Of a stretch of DNA of 64,000 nt, positions 24,499-33,393 are shown piece by piece. The stretch spans positions 558,001-622,000 of the forward strand of contig NZ_JBHTCQ010000001.1 in NCBI RefSeq assembly GCF_042665525.1. Direction: 5' to 3'. Numbering within the stretch: the first letter of the stretch is position 1; each line of letters begins with the position of its first letter. The translations under genes were made by a program, and so were the position numbers. The notes below the pieces were generated by a model. That model did no database searches. It saw only the letters and a program-made list of their open reading frames with translations, and had not been told where the DNA came from. This stretch comes from Allobogoriella alba (lineage in GTDB: Bacteria > Actinomycetota > Actinomycetes > Actinomycetales > Actinomycetaceae).

Positions 24499-25641
24499 AT
24501 GGGTGCGTTGCCGGATCGTGCCGACGTCGTGGTGATCGGCGCCGGCCAGGCCGGCCTGTCCGCTGCCTACCACCTGCGGCGGCGCGGGTTCCGCCCTGCG
24601 GACGGTGCCGATCCGGGCGACGGCGCACGCGGCACGTTCGTCGTCCTCGACGGTGAGGACGGTCCCGGCGGCGCCTGGCGCCACCGGTGGCGCTCGCTCC
24701 GGATGGCGACCGTCAACGGTATCCACGACCTGCCCGACATGGCCCGCCCCAGCGTCGACCCGGCCGAGCCGAGCGCCGAGGCGCTGCCGCGCTACTTCGC
24801 GGACTACGAGCGGACCATGGACCTGTCCGTGCGCCGGCCGGTTCGCGTCCGCGCGGTCCGCCGCGCCGACGGCGACCCGGACGGCGCGCTCCTCGTGGAC
24901 TCCGACGGCGGGACCGTCGAGGCCCGTGCCGTCATCAACGCCACCGGCACGTGGACGAAGCCGTTCTGGCCGCGATACCCGGGCCAGCTCGGCTTCCGTG
25001 GACGGCAGCTCCACGTGGCCGACTACGTCAGCGCCGAGGAGTTCGACGGTCGGCACGTCGTGGTGGTCGGCGGCGGCATCTCCGCCGTCCAGCTGCTCGA
25101 CGAGATCTCGCGGGTCACGACCACCACGTGGGTGACCCGCCGGGAGCCGGTCTGGCGCACCGACGCGTTCGACGCGGCGGCCGGGCGGCGCGCCGTCGCG
25201 CGGGTCGCCGAACGCGTCCGGCAGGGCCTGCCCCCGCTCAGCGTCGTCTCGGTCACGGGCCTGGTCCGCACGCCCGCCATCCGTGCCGCGCAGGAGCGCG
25301 GTGTGCTGCGGCGGCATCCGATGTTCGTCCGCATCGAGCCGGCCGGCGTTCGCATGCCCGACGGGTCCTTCGTGCGCGCCGACGTGATCCTGTGGGCCAC
25401 CGGCTTCCGCGCCGCGCTGGACCACCTCCGGCCGCTGCACCTGCGCGGGCACGGCGGCGGGATCACGATGGTCGGCACCCAGGTGGCGGACGAGCCGAGA
25501 CTCCACCTCGTCGGCTACGGGCCGTCGTCGTCCACGGTGGGGGCGAACCGGGCGGGCCGCGAGGCCGTGAACCGGATCACCCGCCGTCCTTCTCGACCGC
25601 CTCACCATCGCCGCCCGATGACGGCTAGTTGCGCAGAGTAA
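24499..25641 (+). CDS. FAD-dependent monooxygenase-like flavoprotein
   Basis: A 380-residue two-dinucleotide-binding flavoprotein. FAD site VVIGAGQAGLSAAYHLRRRG (about residues 11-30), GPGGAWRHRWRSLRM, the NADPH-type second Rossmann motif VVVVGGGISAVQLLDEI, and ILWATGFRAALDHL with ATGF near the end, as in flavin-containing/CzcO-like monooxygenases. ATG 24499 (MGALPDRADVVVIG) is the start. Its stop codon lies inside the GTTGC box array (25628-25664) in front of the transporter. The substrate is unknown, and membership of the sugar pathway is not supported. Confidence 0.82.
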   Translation: MGALPDRADVVVIGAGQAGLSAAYHLRRRGFRPADGADPGDGARGTFVVLDGEDGPGGAWRHRWRSLRMATVNGIHDLPDMARPSVDPAEPSAEALPRYFADYERTMDLSVRRPVRVRAVRRADGDPDGALLVDSDGGTVEARAVINATGTWTKPFWPRYPGQLGFRGRQLHVADYVSAEEFDGRHVVVVGGGISAVQLLDEISRVTTTTWVTRREPVWRTDAFDAAAGRRAVARVAERVRQGLPPLSVVSVTGLVRTPAIRAAQERGVLRRHPMFVRIEPAGVRMPDGSFVRADVILWATGFRAALDHLRPLHLRGHGGGITMVGTQVADEPRLHLVGYGPSSSTVGANRAGREAVNRITRRPSRPPHHRRPMTASCAE

Positions 25642-25664
25642 GCAACTTCGGTACAAACTGTTGC
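25628..25664. promoter_or_regulatory. Triple GTTGC/GCAAC box array before the GntP operon
   Basis: GTTGC (25628-25632), GCAAC (25642-25646) and GTTGC (25660-25664) make two alternating inverted repeats with 9- and 13-base centres. This is a notably AT-rich patch in front of the transporter gene (ATG 25720). It is a candidate operator for the FadR (23668) or DeoR (29648) regulator. Confidence 0.5.
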
Positions 25665-25719
25665 GTCATTCGTGCATGTGCGCCACCGGTGTCGCACCGG
25701 TCCAGAGAAGGGCTGCCCC

Positions 25720-27216
25720 ATGGATCTCCAGCTGCTGCTGGCACTCGTCCTCGGCATCGCCACGATCGTCGTGGTGGTGCTCCGGACCCGCCTCGACGCC
25801 TTCGTCGGGCTCATCCTGGCCGGTCTGGTGACGGGTCTGGTCGCCGGCCAGTCCGCGGTCGACGTCATCACCTCCTTCACCACCGGCTTCGGCACGACCC
25901 TGACGAGCATCGGCATCGTCATCGGGCTCGGCGTCGGGATCGGCAAGATCCTCGAGGTCTCCGGCGCGGCCGACGCGCTGGCGCGGGCCTTTCTCCGCGC
26001 CTTCGGCAAGGGCCGCGAGGAGTGGGCGCTCGGCAGCGTCGGCGCCGTCGTCTCGATCCCCGTCTTCTGCGACTCCGGCTACGTCATCATGAACCCGCTC
26101 GCCCGCTCCATCGCGCGGGTCAAGCGGGGCGGCTACGTCGCCCTCGCCCTCGCGCTGGGGTGCGGCATGACCCTCACGCACCACATGGTGCCGCCCACGC
26201 CCGGCCCCCTCGGCGTCGCCGGCATCCTCGGCGCCGATCTGGGGCTGCTCATCCTCACCGGCCTGGTCTTCGCCGTCATCCTGCTGCCGGTCGTCATCCT
26301 CTACGCCCGCTGGATCGGTCCGAAGCTCGAGGACGAGATCGTGCCGAGCGTTCGCGAGGTGGTCTACCCCGCGCTCGCGGCGGTCAGCGGCGGCCGGAGC
26401 ACCGGCGGGGCTTCGAGTGCCGGCACCGACGGCGACGTCGCCACTGCCGGGGCGGCACCTGCCGACGCCGAGCCCGCGCCTGCCGCCGCGTTGGGCGAGC
26501 CGCCCAGCGGCGCCCGCCCCCACCGCGTCGGCCCGCTGCTGGGCGCCCTGCCGCTGCTCGTGCCGCTCCTGCTCATCGTCGCCAACACCGCCACCGCCGC
26601 GATCGACCGCAGTCAGCAGGGCATCCTCGAGGGTGACTACGAACCGGCCGCCTGGACCCTGCCGTTCGCGTTCGTCGGCAACCCCAACGTCGCACTCGTC
26701 ATCGGCCTCGTCCTCGCCGTCTACCTGCTGCTGCCGCGCTGGACGCCGCGGAACGCCGTGCACGGCTGGCTCGCCGATGCCGCGGCCTCGGCCGGACTCA
26801 TCCTCCTCATCACGGGCGCCGGCGGCGGGTTCGGCCTCGTGCTGCGCGACTCCGGTGTGGGCGACGCCCTCGCCGAGGCCATCGGCTCGATCAACCTGCC
26901 GGCCTTCCTCGTGCCCTTCCTCGTCGCCACCGTGGTGCGCATCGCCCAGGGCTCCGGAACCGTCGCCATGATCACGGCGGCGTCCGTCACGGCCCCCATC
27001 GTCCCCGCCCTGGGCATCGACCCGCTGCTCGCGGCGATGGCCTGCACCGCGGGGTCGATGGTCTTCAGCTACTTCAACGACTCCTACTTCTGGGTCGTCA
27101 CCCGGTTCACCGGGCTCGAGGGCGTCGCGGCGCTGCGAGGCTGGTCCGGCATCACCACGGCCGTGTGGGCGGCGTCCATCCCGCTGCTCGTCATCCTCAG
27201 TCTCATCCTGGGCTGA
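25720..27216 (+). CDS. GntP family gluconate/acid-sugar permease
   Basis: A 498-residue membrane transporter with about twelve hydrophobic helices. GntP family signatures include GIGKILEVSGAADALARAFL, CDSGYVIMNPLARS, MTLTHHMVPPTPGPLG and SYFNDSYFWVVTRF. A central Ala/Gly/Pro-rich cytoplasmic loop (residues about 225-268) is unusually long. It is a proton symporter for gluconate-like acids. The first gene of an operon with a DUF1537 kinase and PdxA2, it probably imports D-threonate or D-erythronate. Start is ATG 25720, after AGAGAAGGG. Confidence 0.9.
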   Translation: MDLQLLLALVLGIATIVVVVLRTRLDAFVGLILAGLVTGLVAGQSAVDVITSFTTGFGTTLTSIGIVIGLGVGIGKILEVSGAADALARAFLRAFGKGREEWALGSVGAVVSIPVFCDSGYVIMNPLARSIARVKRGGYVALALALGCGMTLTHHMVPPTPGPLGVAGILGADLGLLILTGLVFAVILLPVVILYARWIGPKLEDEIVPSVREVVYPALAAVSGGRSTGGASSAGTDGDVATAGAAPADAEPAPAAALGEPPSGARPHRVGPLLGALPLLVPLLLIVANTATAAIDRSQQGILEGDYEPAAWTLPFAFVGNPNVALVIGLVLAVYLLLPRWTPRNAVHGWLADAAASAGLILLITGAGGGFGLVLRDSGVGDALAEAIGSINLPAFLVPFLVATVVRIAQGSGTVAMITAASVTAPIVPALGIDPLLAAMACTAGSMVFSYFNDSYFWVVTRFTGLEGVAALRGWSGITTAVWAASIPLLVILSLILG

Positions 27217-27220
27217 CGCC

Positions 27221-28543
27221 GTGGACGTACTCGTCGTCGCCGACGACCTGACCGGCGCGAACGCCTGCGCGGCGGGGTTCTCCCGCGCCGGCTGGCGCGC
27301 GGTCACCGTCGGTCCCGGCAACCGGTGGGGCGCGATCGCCGAGTTCCACAGCAGGTTCGACGTCGTCGTCGCCACCACCGAGTCCCGGCACGCGCCCGGA
27401 GCCGAGGCGCGCCGGAGCGTCACCCAGGCCGTCCGCGCCGGCTGGCCGGTGCGGCTGGTCACCGCCCGGATCGACACCACGCTGCGCGGCAACGTCGGGG
27501 TCGCGGCCGAGGCCGTCCTCGCCACGGCACGCGAGCTGTCCGGCCGCCGGGTCGTGGGACTGTGCCTGCCCGCGCACCCCGCGGCCGGCCGGCAGACCGT
27601 CGAGGGACGGCAGCTGCTGGACGGCGTCCGCCTCGAGGAGACTGAGCTCGCCCGCGACGTGCGCTCCCCGGTCCGCACCTCCGCCGTCGCCGACGTGCTG
27701 CGGGTGGGCACCGACCTGGTCACGAAGCCCATCTCGCTGTCCACCGTCACCGGCAGCCGGGCCGACCTCGTCGCCCGCATCGGCGAGGCGATCGACGGCG
27801 GGGCGGACGTCGTCGTCGCCGACGCCCTCACCGAGGAGCACCTGGCCCGGGTGGCCGAGGCGGCCGCCGACGTCGCCGCGGACCGCGACATCCTCTGGGC
27901 AGGCATCGACCCGGGTCCCGGCTCGGTCGCGCTCGCTGCCGCGCTCGGGCTGAGGGGCGCGGGAGCCTCGGCGACCCCGGTCCTGGCGGTCAGCGGCTCC
28001 GCCACCGGGCTCACGCAGACCCAGCTGGCGCGCCTGGTGAGCGAGCGCGGCGCGCACGTCGTGCGGCCCGTCGGCGGACCGGTCCCCGACGTCGACGCGA
28101 CGGCGGCCCGGCTGCGGGAGGCCCTCGCCGACGCCGCCGGCGGCGAGGTGGTGCTGCTCGCCACCGTCATCGAGCCCGGCGACGTCGGCCGCCTCACCCC
28201 CGAGCAGTCGGCGCGCCTGCCCGTCGCGCTCGGCCGGGTCACGCGCCGTGTGCTGACCGAGACTCCGGTCGACGGGCTCTACACGACCGGCGGCGACGTC
28301 ACCGCCGCCGTGCTCGCCGAGCTCGGCGGCCAGGGCATCGAGGTCACCGGCGAGGTCGTGCCGCTCGCTGTCGCCGGTGAGGTGGTGGACGGTCCCTGGG
28401 ACGGGCTTCCGATCGTCACCAAGGGCGGGCTCATCGGCGGTCCGGACACCGCCGTCGCCTGCGTCGACCACCTCGTCCGGACCGCGGCGCAGCGCCGCCG
28501 CTGGGTCCGCACCGCCGTCGGGAACGCCCCGGACGCACCATGA
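27221..28543 (+). CDS. Four-carbon acid sugar kinase (DUF1537)
   Basis: A 440-residue DUF1537 kinase. The N-terminal substrate domain has VVADDLTGANACAAGFSRAG and RIDTTLRGNVG; the C-terminal nucleotide domain has TETPVDGLYTTGGDVTAAV and GLPIVTKGGLIGG. The family phosphorylates D-threonate, D-erythronate or 3-oxo-tetronate at C4. Because the partner is PdxA2 rather than an OtnI/OtnC aldolase-decarboxylase set, DtnK/DenK (acid) activity is more likely than OtnK. GTG 27221 follows the permease stop by four bases. Confidence 0.88.
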   Translation: MDVLVVADDLTGANACAAGFSRAGWRAVTVGPGNRWGAIAEFHSRFDVVVATTESRHAPGAEARRSVTQAVRAGWPVRLVTARIDTTLRGNVGVAAEAVLATARELSGRRVVGLCLPAHPAAGRQTVEGRQLLDGVRLEETELARDVRSPVRTSAVADVLRVGTDLVTKPISLSTVTGSRADLVARIGEAIDGGADVVVADALTEEHLARVAEAAADVAADRDILWAGIDPGPGSVALAAALGLRGAGASATPVLAVSGSATGLTQTQLARLVSERGAHVVRPVGGPVPDVDATAARLREALADAAGGEVVLLATVIEPGDVGRLTPEQSARLPVALGRVTRRVLTETPVDGLYTTGGDVTAAVLAELGGQGIEVTGEVVPLAVAGEVVDGPWDGLPIVTKGGLIGGPDTAVACVDHLVRTAAQRRRWVRTAVGNAPDAP

Positions 28544-28571
28544 CGCCCAAACGTCACGAAGGAGAGATCAG

Positions 28572-29624
28572 ATGACCCGCCCCGTGCTCGCGCTGACCGT
28601 CGGTGACCCGGTCGGCATCGGCCCCGAGATCACCCTCCGGACCCTCGCCGAGGCGGCGGGCGACCCGGAGCACCACGGCATCGCGGTCGCCGACCTCGCC
28701 GCCATGGCGCGCGCCCGCGACGTGCTCGGCCTCGACGTCGAGCTCCGTGCCGTCGGCGACTGGGACACCGAGCCCGCCGGCGAGGGTGTCGTCGACGTCT
28801 TCGACATCGGCGTGCTGGGGGAGGACCTGCCCGACTGGGGCACCGTCGACGCCCGCGCCGGCCGTGCCGCCGTGACGGCGATCGAGGTCGCCACCTCGGC
28901 CGCGATGGCGCAACAGGTCTCCGGGATCGTCACCGGACCCATCAACAAGGAGGCGATCTGGGCCGCGGGCAGCGAGCACCTCGGGCACACCGAGATGCTC
29001 GGCGAGCTCACCGGCGTGACCGACCAGGACACGATGTTCGTGGTCCGCAACACCCACGTGCCAGGCCATCACCTGCGGATCTTCTTCGCCACCCGCCACG
29101 TCTCCCTCCGCGGGGCGCTGGAGAAGATCACGCGGGAGACCCAGCTGACCTCGATCCGCCGTGCCGCCACGGCGCTGCGGGTCTTCGGTGTCCCGGACGC
29201 CCGGCTCGCGGTCGCGGCGATCAACCCGCACGGCGGGGAGAACGGCGCGTTCGGAGACGAGGAGATCGTCCACCTCGCGCCGGCGGTGGAGGACGCCCGG
29301 GCCCTGGGCCTCGACGTCGCAGGACCGATCCCGGCGGACTCGGTCTTCCACCACGGCCTCGTCGGCCGGTACGACGGCGTCCTGTCGCAGTACCACGACC
29401 AGGGGCACATCGCCGCCAAGACGGTGGACTTCGACGGCACCATCTCGGTGACCGTCGGGCTGCCGATCCTGCGCACCTCGGTGGACCACGGCACGGCCTT
29501 CGACATCGCGGGCACCGGCCAGGCGGACCACGGCACCATGCGCTCGGCGTACCTCGCCGCCGTGGACTACAGCCCGTTCGTCGAGGGTATCCGCGCCGAG
29601 TACCTGCCCACCGCGGCACGGTGA
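28572..29624 (+). CDS. pdxA2: PdxA2-type 4-phospho-threonate/erythronate dehydrogenase
   Basis: A 350-residue PdxA-family dehydrogenase. TVGDPVGIGPEI at the N-terminus, GIVTGPINKEA, HLGHTEML, AINPHGGENGAFGDEE and YHDQGHIAAKTV contain the metal-binding His residues and NAD site. In DUF1537 operons the PdxA2 branch oxidises 4-phospho-D-threonate or -erythronate and decarboxylates to dihydroxyacetone phosphate. True PdxA (pyridoxal synthesis) is disfavoured by this context and because most actinomycetes make PLP by PdxST. Start ATG 28572 has AAGGAGAG upstream. Confidence 0.88.
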   Translation: MTRPVLALTVGDPVGIGPEITLRTLAEAAGDPEHHGIAVADLAAMARARDVLGLDVELRAVGDWDTEPAGEGVVDVFDIGVLGEDLPDWGTVDARAGRAAVTAIEVATSAAMAQQVSGIVTGPINKEAIWAAGSEHLGHTEMLGELTGVTDQDTMFVVRNTHVPGHHLRIFFATRHVSLRGALEKITRETQLTSIRRAATALRVFGVPDARLAVAAINPHGGENGAFGDEEIVHLAPAVEDARALGLDVAGPIPADSVFHHGLVGRYDGVLSQYHDQGHIAAKTVDFDGTISVTVGLPILRTSVDHGTAFDIAGTGQADHGTMRSAYLAAVDYSPFVEGIRAEYLPTAAR

Positions 29625-29647
29625 CGGCACGGTGACGGGGGGCATCG

Positions 29648-30421
29648 GTGGGCGGTGAGCCGAGGCGCGGCACCCGCGAGCGGCACGAGCGGCTGCTGGA
29701 GCGGGTCCGCGACGGGGTCACGCACGTGGAGGAGCTCGCGCGGGCGCTCGGCGTCTCGAGCTCGACGGTGCGCCGCGACCTCGCGCGCCTGGTCGAGACG
29801 GGGGCGCTGACCCGCACCTACGGTGGCGCCGTCCTGGACTCCCCGTTCCGGGAGAGCGCCCTGGCCGACCGGCTGCGGGTGGAGACCGCCGCGAAGGACG
29901 CCATCGGGCGCCGGGCCGCGGAGCTGGTGCCGGAGCACGGCACGATCTTCCTCGACGCCGGGTCCACCACCGCCCGGCTCGCCGAGCACCTGCGCGGTCG
30001 TGCGGGCCTGACGGTGCTGACCCGGGGCCCGGAGATCGCGCTCCTGCTGGCCGGCCACGAGGGGCCCGAGGTGGTGCTCGTCGGCGGGACGGTCGCCCCG
30101 ACGAGCCACGGACTGGTCGGCCCGCTGACCACCCACGCCCTCGAGCGGTTCGCGCTCGACGCCGCCTTCCTCGGCGTCGACGCGGTCCACCCCCTCGACG
30201 GCGTGGGCGAACCGACCCTCGCCGAGGCCGAGACCAAGGAGGTCGCGGCCGGCCGGGCCGGCCACGTCGTCGTCCTGGCCGACGCGACGAAGCTGGGCCG
30301 CCGTGGTGTGCCGGCGTGGGCGCCCCTGCCACCGGGCTGGACCCTGGTGACGAACGGGACCGGGGAGGCGGTCGAGCCGTTCGTCGCGGCCGGGGTCCAG
30401 GTGATCGGTACGGCGGGCTGA
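29648..30421 (+). CDS. DeoR/GlpR family transcriptional regulator
   Basis: A 257-residue DeoR protein. The HTH spans residues 13-55: ERLLERVRDGVTHVEELARA, then GVSSSTVRRDLARLVETGAL, with the wing TRTYGGAV. The C-terminal sugar-phosphate sensor domain has FLDAGSTTARLAEHL, VVLVGGTVAPTSHGLVGP, FLGVDAVHP and VLADATKLGRRG. GTG 29648, 23 bp after pdxA2. DeoR regulators usually respond to phosphorylated sugars, so the 4-phospho-acid or DHAP is a plausible effector for autoregulation of the GntP operon. Confidence 0.88.
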   Translation: MGGEPRRGTRERHERLLERVRDGVTHVEELARALGVSSSTVRRDLARLVETGALTRTYGGAVLDSPFRESALADRLRVETAAKDAIGRRAAELVPEHGTIFLDAGSTTARLAEHLRGRAGLTVLTRGPEIALLLAGHEGPEVVLVGGTVAPTSHGLVGPLTTHALERFALDAAFLGVDAVHPLDGVGEPTLAEAETKEVAAGRAGHVVVLADATKLGRRGVPAWAPLPPGWTLVTNGTGEAVEPFVAAGVQVIGTAG

Positions 30422-30457
30422 GCGGCCCGAGCACGGCGCGGCGGGGGTGCCGGCCGG

Positions 30458-31771
30458 TCAGAACTTCGCGCGCAGGGTCTCCCGCGCCAGCAGCGTGCAG
30501 ACCGTCGAGATGACGCCGAGCGCCATGATGTAGAGGCTGATCCCCCAGGTCGCGCCGCCCTGCGCGTTCAGCAGCGCGGCCGCGATCAGCGGCGAGAACC
30601 CGCCGGCGAGCATCGCGCCGATCTGGTAGCCGATCGACGCGCCGGACAGGCGCACCTTGGTGCCGAACAGCTCGGCGAAGTACACCGCCTGCGGGCCGTA
30701 CACCATGTCGTGCAGGAGGTTGGCGCCGATGATCATGCCCACGGTCACCCACAGCACGTCCGCGGTGTCGATGAGCAGGAACGACGCCGGGAAGTACAGC
30801 GTGCCGAGGATGCAGCCGGCCAGGTAGACCGGCTTGCGGCCCACCCTGTCCGACAGCCAGGACCAGCCCGGGATGGTGGCCAGGCCGATCACGGAGGCGA
30901 TCATGACGGCGTTCAGGCCCACCTGGCGGTCCATCCCCAGCGTCCCGGAGATGTAGGCAAGCATGAAGACCGTGTAGATGTAGAAGACGGCGTTCTGGAA
31001 CAGCTTCATGCCGATCGTCAGCAGCAGGTTCCGCCAGTGGTGGACGAGCACGTCGCGGGACGGCTTCTCGGAGCGGGTGTCGGTCTCGACGAGCCGCTGG
31101 AAGGCGGGGGACTCGGCGACGGTGAGCCGCACGACGATGCCGACCACGATGAGCACGGCGGAGAGCAGGAACGGGATGCGCCAGCCCCACGCGGTGAACG
31201 CCTCGTCGCCGACCATCGTGCTGACCAGGCCGAACACCCCGGAGGAGAGCAGCAGGCCGACCGGCACGCCCAGCTGGGGGAAGGAGCCGAACAGGCCCCT
31301 CCGCCCCTTCGGGGCGTGCTCGACCACCATCACGACGGCGGACCCCCACTCGCCGCCGACCGCGAAGCCCTGGATCAGGCGCATGAGGCACAGCAGCGCC
31401 GGCGCCCACAGCCCGACGGTCGCGTAGGCGGGCAGCAGGCCGATCGCGAACGTGGAGACGCCCATGAGGAGCAGCGAGATCATCAGCATCGTCTTGCGGC
31501 CGATCCGGTCGCCGAAGTGACCGAAGACGAAGCCGCCGAGCGGCCGGGCGGCGAACCCCACGGCGTAGGTCGCGAAAGCCTTGATGACGCCGATCGCCGA
31601 GTCGTCGCCCGGGAAGAAGACGGCCGGGAAGATCAGGGCCGCGGCGGTGCCGTAGAGGTAGTAGTCGTACCACTCGATGCTCGTGCCGACGAAGCTGGAG
31701 ATCGCGGCCTTCCGGGACTCGCGGCGGACGTCGGGCTCGTCCGTGCGGGACGCGGTGGCGGTGCTGGTCAT
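30458..31771 (-). CDS. MHS-family MFS transporter (metabolite:H+ symporter)
   Basis: A 437-residue major facilitator of the MHS family (KgtP, ShiA, ProP relatives). SSFVGTSIEWYDYYLYGTAA at helix 1, the loop 2-3 motif GHFGDRIGRKTML, and RLIQGFAVGGEWGSAVVMVVEH are diagnostic. These carry mono- and dicarboxylates by proton symport. It starts 30 bp after the thiolase stop and is the last gene of the acetoacetyl-CoA synthetase operon, so its cargo is probably the keto- or hydroxy-acid that the operon activates. Confidence 0.9.
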   Translation of the reverse strand: MTSTATASRTDEPDVRRESRKAAISSFVGTSIEWYDYYLYGTAAALIFPAVFFPGDDSAIGVIKAFATYAVGFAARPLGGFVFGHFGDRIGRKTMLMISLLLMGVSTFAIGLLPAYATVGLWAPALLCLMRLIQGFAVGGEWGSAVVMVVEHAPKGRRGLFGSFPQLGVPVGLLLSSGVFGLVSTMVGDEAFTAWGWRIPFLLSAVLIVVGIVVRLTVAESPAFQRLVETDTRSEKPSRDVLVHHWRNLLLTIGMKLFQNAVFYIYTVFMLAYISGTLGMDRQVGLNAVMIASVIGLATIPGWSWLSDRVGRKPVYLAGCILGTLYFPASFLLIDTADVLWVTVGMIIGANLLHDMVYGPQAVYFAELFGTKVRLSGASIGYQIGAMLAGGFSPLIAAALLNAQGGATWGISLYIMALGVISTVCTLLARETLRAKF

Positions 31772-31801
31772 GAGGGGTCCTCGGGTGGGTGTCGTTCGGG
31801 A

Positions 31802-32932
31802 TCAGCTGACGGTCTCGAGCAGGACGGCGAGTCCCTGCCCGCCACCGCCGCAGAGGGTGGCGACGGCGTGCCGGCCGCCGTGCTCGCGCAGGGTCCGGGC
31901 GGCGGTGAGGGCGAGCCGGAAGCCGCTCGCTCCGAGCGGGTGGCCGACGGCGACGGCGCCGCCGTGGACATTGACGACGTCCTCGGCCAGACCCAGGTCG
32001 CGGGCCGCGGCGACGGCGACGCCCGCGAACGCCTCGTTGATCTCCCAGACGTCCACGTCGGACGGGCGCAGGCCGTGCCGGTCGAGCACCAGGCGGGCGG
32101 CCCGGGCCGGCTTGAGGTGCAGCGAGGTGTCCGGACCGGCGACGAACCCCCAGTCGACGACGCGGCCGAGCGGCGTCGCGCCCGCCCGCTCGGCGACGGT
32201 GGCGGAGACCACGAGCCCGGCGCTCGCGCCGTCGGCGGTCTGCGACGCGTTGCCCGCGGTGATCGTGCCGTCGGCGCCGAAGGCGGGTGCCAGGGCGGCG
32301 AGCGCCTCGGGCGACGACCCGGGCCGGACACCCTCGTCGTCGGTGTGCGTGCCGCCGCCGGGCAGCGGCACCGGGACAGTCTCGCCGCGCAGGAACTCGC
32401 GGCTCTCGGCGGCCCGCACGTGCGAACGGTGCGCCCAGGCGTCCTGGTCCTCGCGCGTGACGCCGAGCTCGGCGTTGACGGCGTCGGAGACCACGCCCAT
32501 CGAGCGTCCGGTGGCGGCGTCGAGCAGCCCGTCGTGCAGGACCACGTCCGTGTCGCCGCCGACCCGCCTGGTCGCGGACATGGAGTCGAACCCGCCGACC
32601 AGGTAGGTCTCGCCCTCGCCGACGGCGATGCGGCGCGCCGCGTCGCAGACCGTCTCGAGGGAGGCGAGGCAGACGCTGTTGAGGGTCAGCGCCGGCACGG
32701 TGGCTTCCAGGCCGCCGGCCAGGGCGGCGACACGGGCGGGGTTCTGGCCCAGCCCGGCCTGCACGACGACGCCCAGCACGGCGACGTCCGGCCGCAGGCC
32801 GGGATGGCGGCGGAGCAGCTCGGCGACCGGAAGGGCACCGAGATCGGTGGCCGACAGGCCGGACAGCGCCCGGCCGACGCGACCGAACGGGACGCGGACG
32901 CCGTCGAGGAGGTAGGTCGGGGGGACGGTCAC
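31802..32932 (-). CDS. Thiolase (acetyl-CoA C-acyltransferase type)
   Basis: A 376-residue thiolase with all three catalytic elements: nucleophile Cys88 in LNSVCLASLE, His in GGAVAVGHPLGASG and the base Cys in TLCGGGGQG. It would cleave a 3-ketoacyl-CoA to acetyl-CoA plus the shortened acyl-CoA. At 376 residues it is slightly shorter than typical (about 390-400). GTG 32932 overlaps the stop of the DUF35 gene (GTGA). This is the enzyme in the operon competent for Claisen cleavage; the Cys-less thiolase-fold protein lies two genes upstream. Confidence 0.92.
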   Translation of the reverse strand: MTVPPTYLLDGVRVPFGRVGRALSGLSATDLGALPVAELLRRHPGLRPDVAVLGVVVQAGLGQNPARVAALAGGLEATVPALTLNSVCLASLETVCDAARRIAVGEGETYLVGGFDSMSATRRVGGDTDVVLHDGLLDAATGRSMGVVSDAVNAELGVTREDQDAWAHRSHVRAAESREFLRGETVPVPLPGGGTHTDDEGVRPGSSPEALAALAPAFGADGTITAGNASQTADGASAGLVVSATVAERAGATPLGRVVDWGFVAGPDTSLHLKPARAARLVLDRHGLRPSDVDVWEINEAFAGVAVAAARDLGLAEDVVNVHGGAVAVGHPLGASGFRLALTAARTLREHGGRHAVATLCGGGGQGLAVLLETVS

Positions 32933-33393
32933 TGCGGTGTCTCCTTCACCACGGCTGCGATCGTGTCCGGGCCGACGCGGGTCGGCCGGACGGCCACCCG
33001 GTCGCCGACGTGCACATCGGCCGGGTCGGCGAGGACGTGGGCGAGCATGCGGGGCCCCTCGGCGAGGTCGACGACGGCCAGCGGGTATGGCGCGGTCGGC
33101 GCCCAGCCCGGGTGGCCCGGCCGGTGCACCACAGACCAGGCCGCGACGGTGCCGCGACCGGAGGCGGCCCGCCAGCCCCACTGCTCGCGCCAGCAGGTCG
33201 GGCAGACCGCACGCGGGTAGAAGAACCAGCGCTCGCAGGCGGGGCAGTACGGCAGCTCGAACCGTCCTTGGGCCAGCGCGTCCCAGAAGCGGCGGGACTC
33301 GGCGGTGGGCGTGGGGCCGGGGACGTCGAGTCCGGCGAGCAGCGTCGCGCGCTCGGCGACCGCGTCGCGGGCAGGGTCCTGCGGCTGCGTCAT
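32929..33393 (-). CDS. DUF35 zinc-ribbon/OB-fold protein
   Basis: A 154-residue DUF35 protein. The N-terminal rubredoxin-like zinc ribbon is CPACERWFFYPRAVCPTC (C-X2-C-X11-C-X2-C), followed by an OB fold (GRGTVAAWSVVHRPGHPGW, PYPLAVVDLAEGPRMLAHV, VGDRVAVRP). Such proteins bind tightly to thiolase-fold partners, as in archaeal HMG-CoA synthase complexes and the ChsH2-Ltp2 aldolase of steroid catabolism. It overlaps both neighbours by 4 bp, so a stoichiometric complex with the adjacent Cys-less thiolase is likely. Confidence 0.9.
   Translation of the reverse strand: MTQPQDPARDAVAERATLLAGLDVPGPTPTAESRRFWDALAQGRFELPYCPACERWFFYPRAVCPTCWREQWGWRAASGRGTVAAWSVVHRPGHPGWAPTAPYPLAVVDLAEGPRMLAHVLADPADVHVGDRVAVRPTRVGPDTIAAVVKETPQ

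Noticed and set aside
30422..30457. Possible bidirectional terminator between the DeoR and MHS transporter genes
   Set aside because: Only GC-rich sequence without a clear stem plus T-run is visible.
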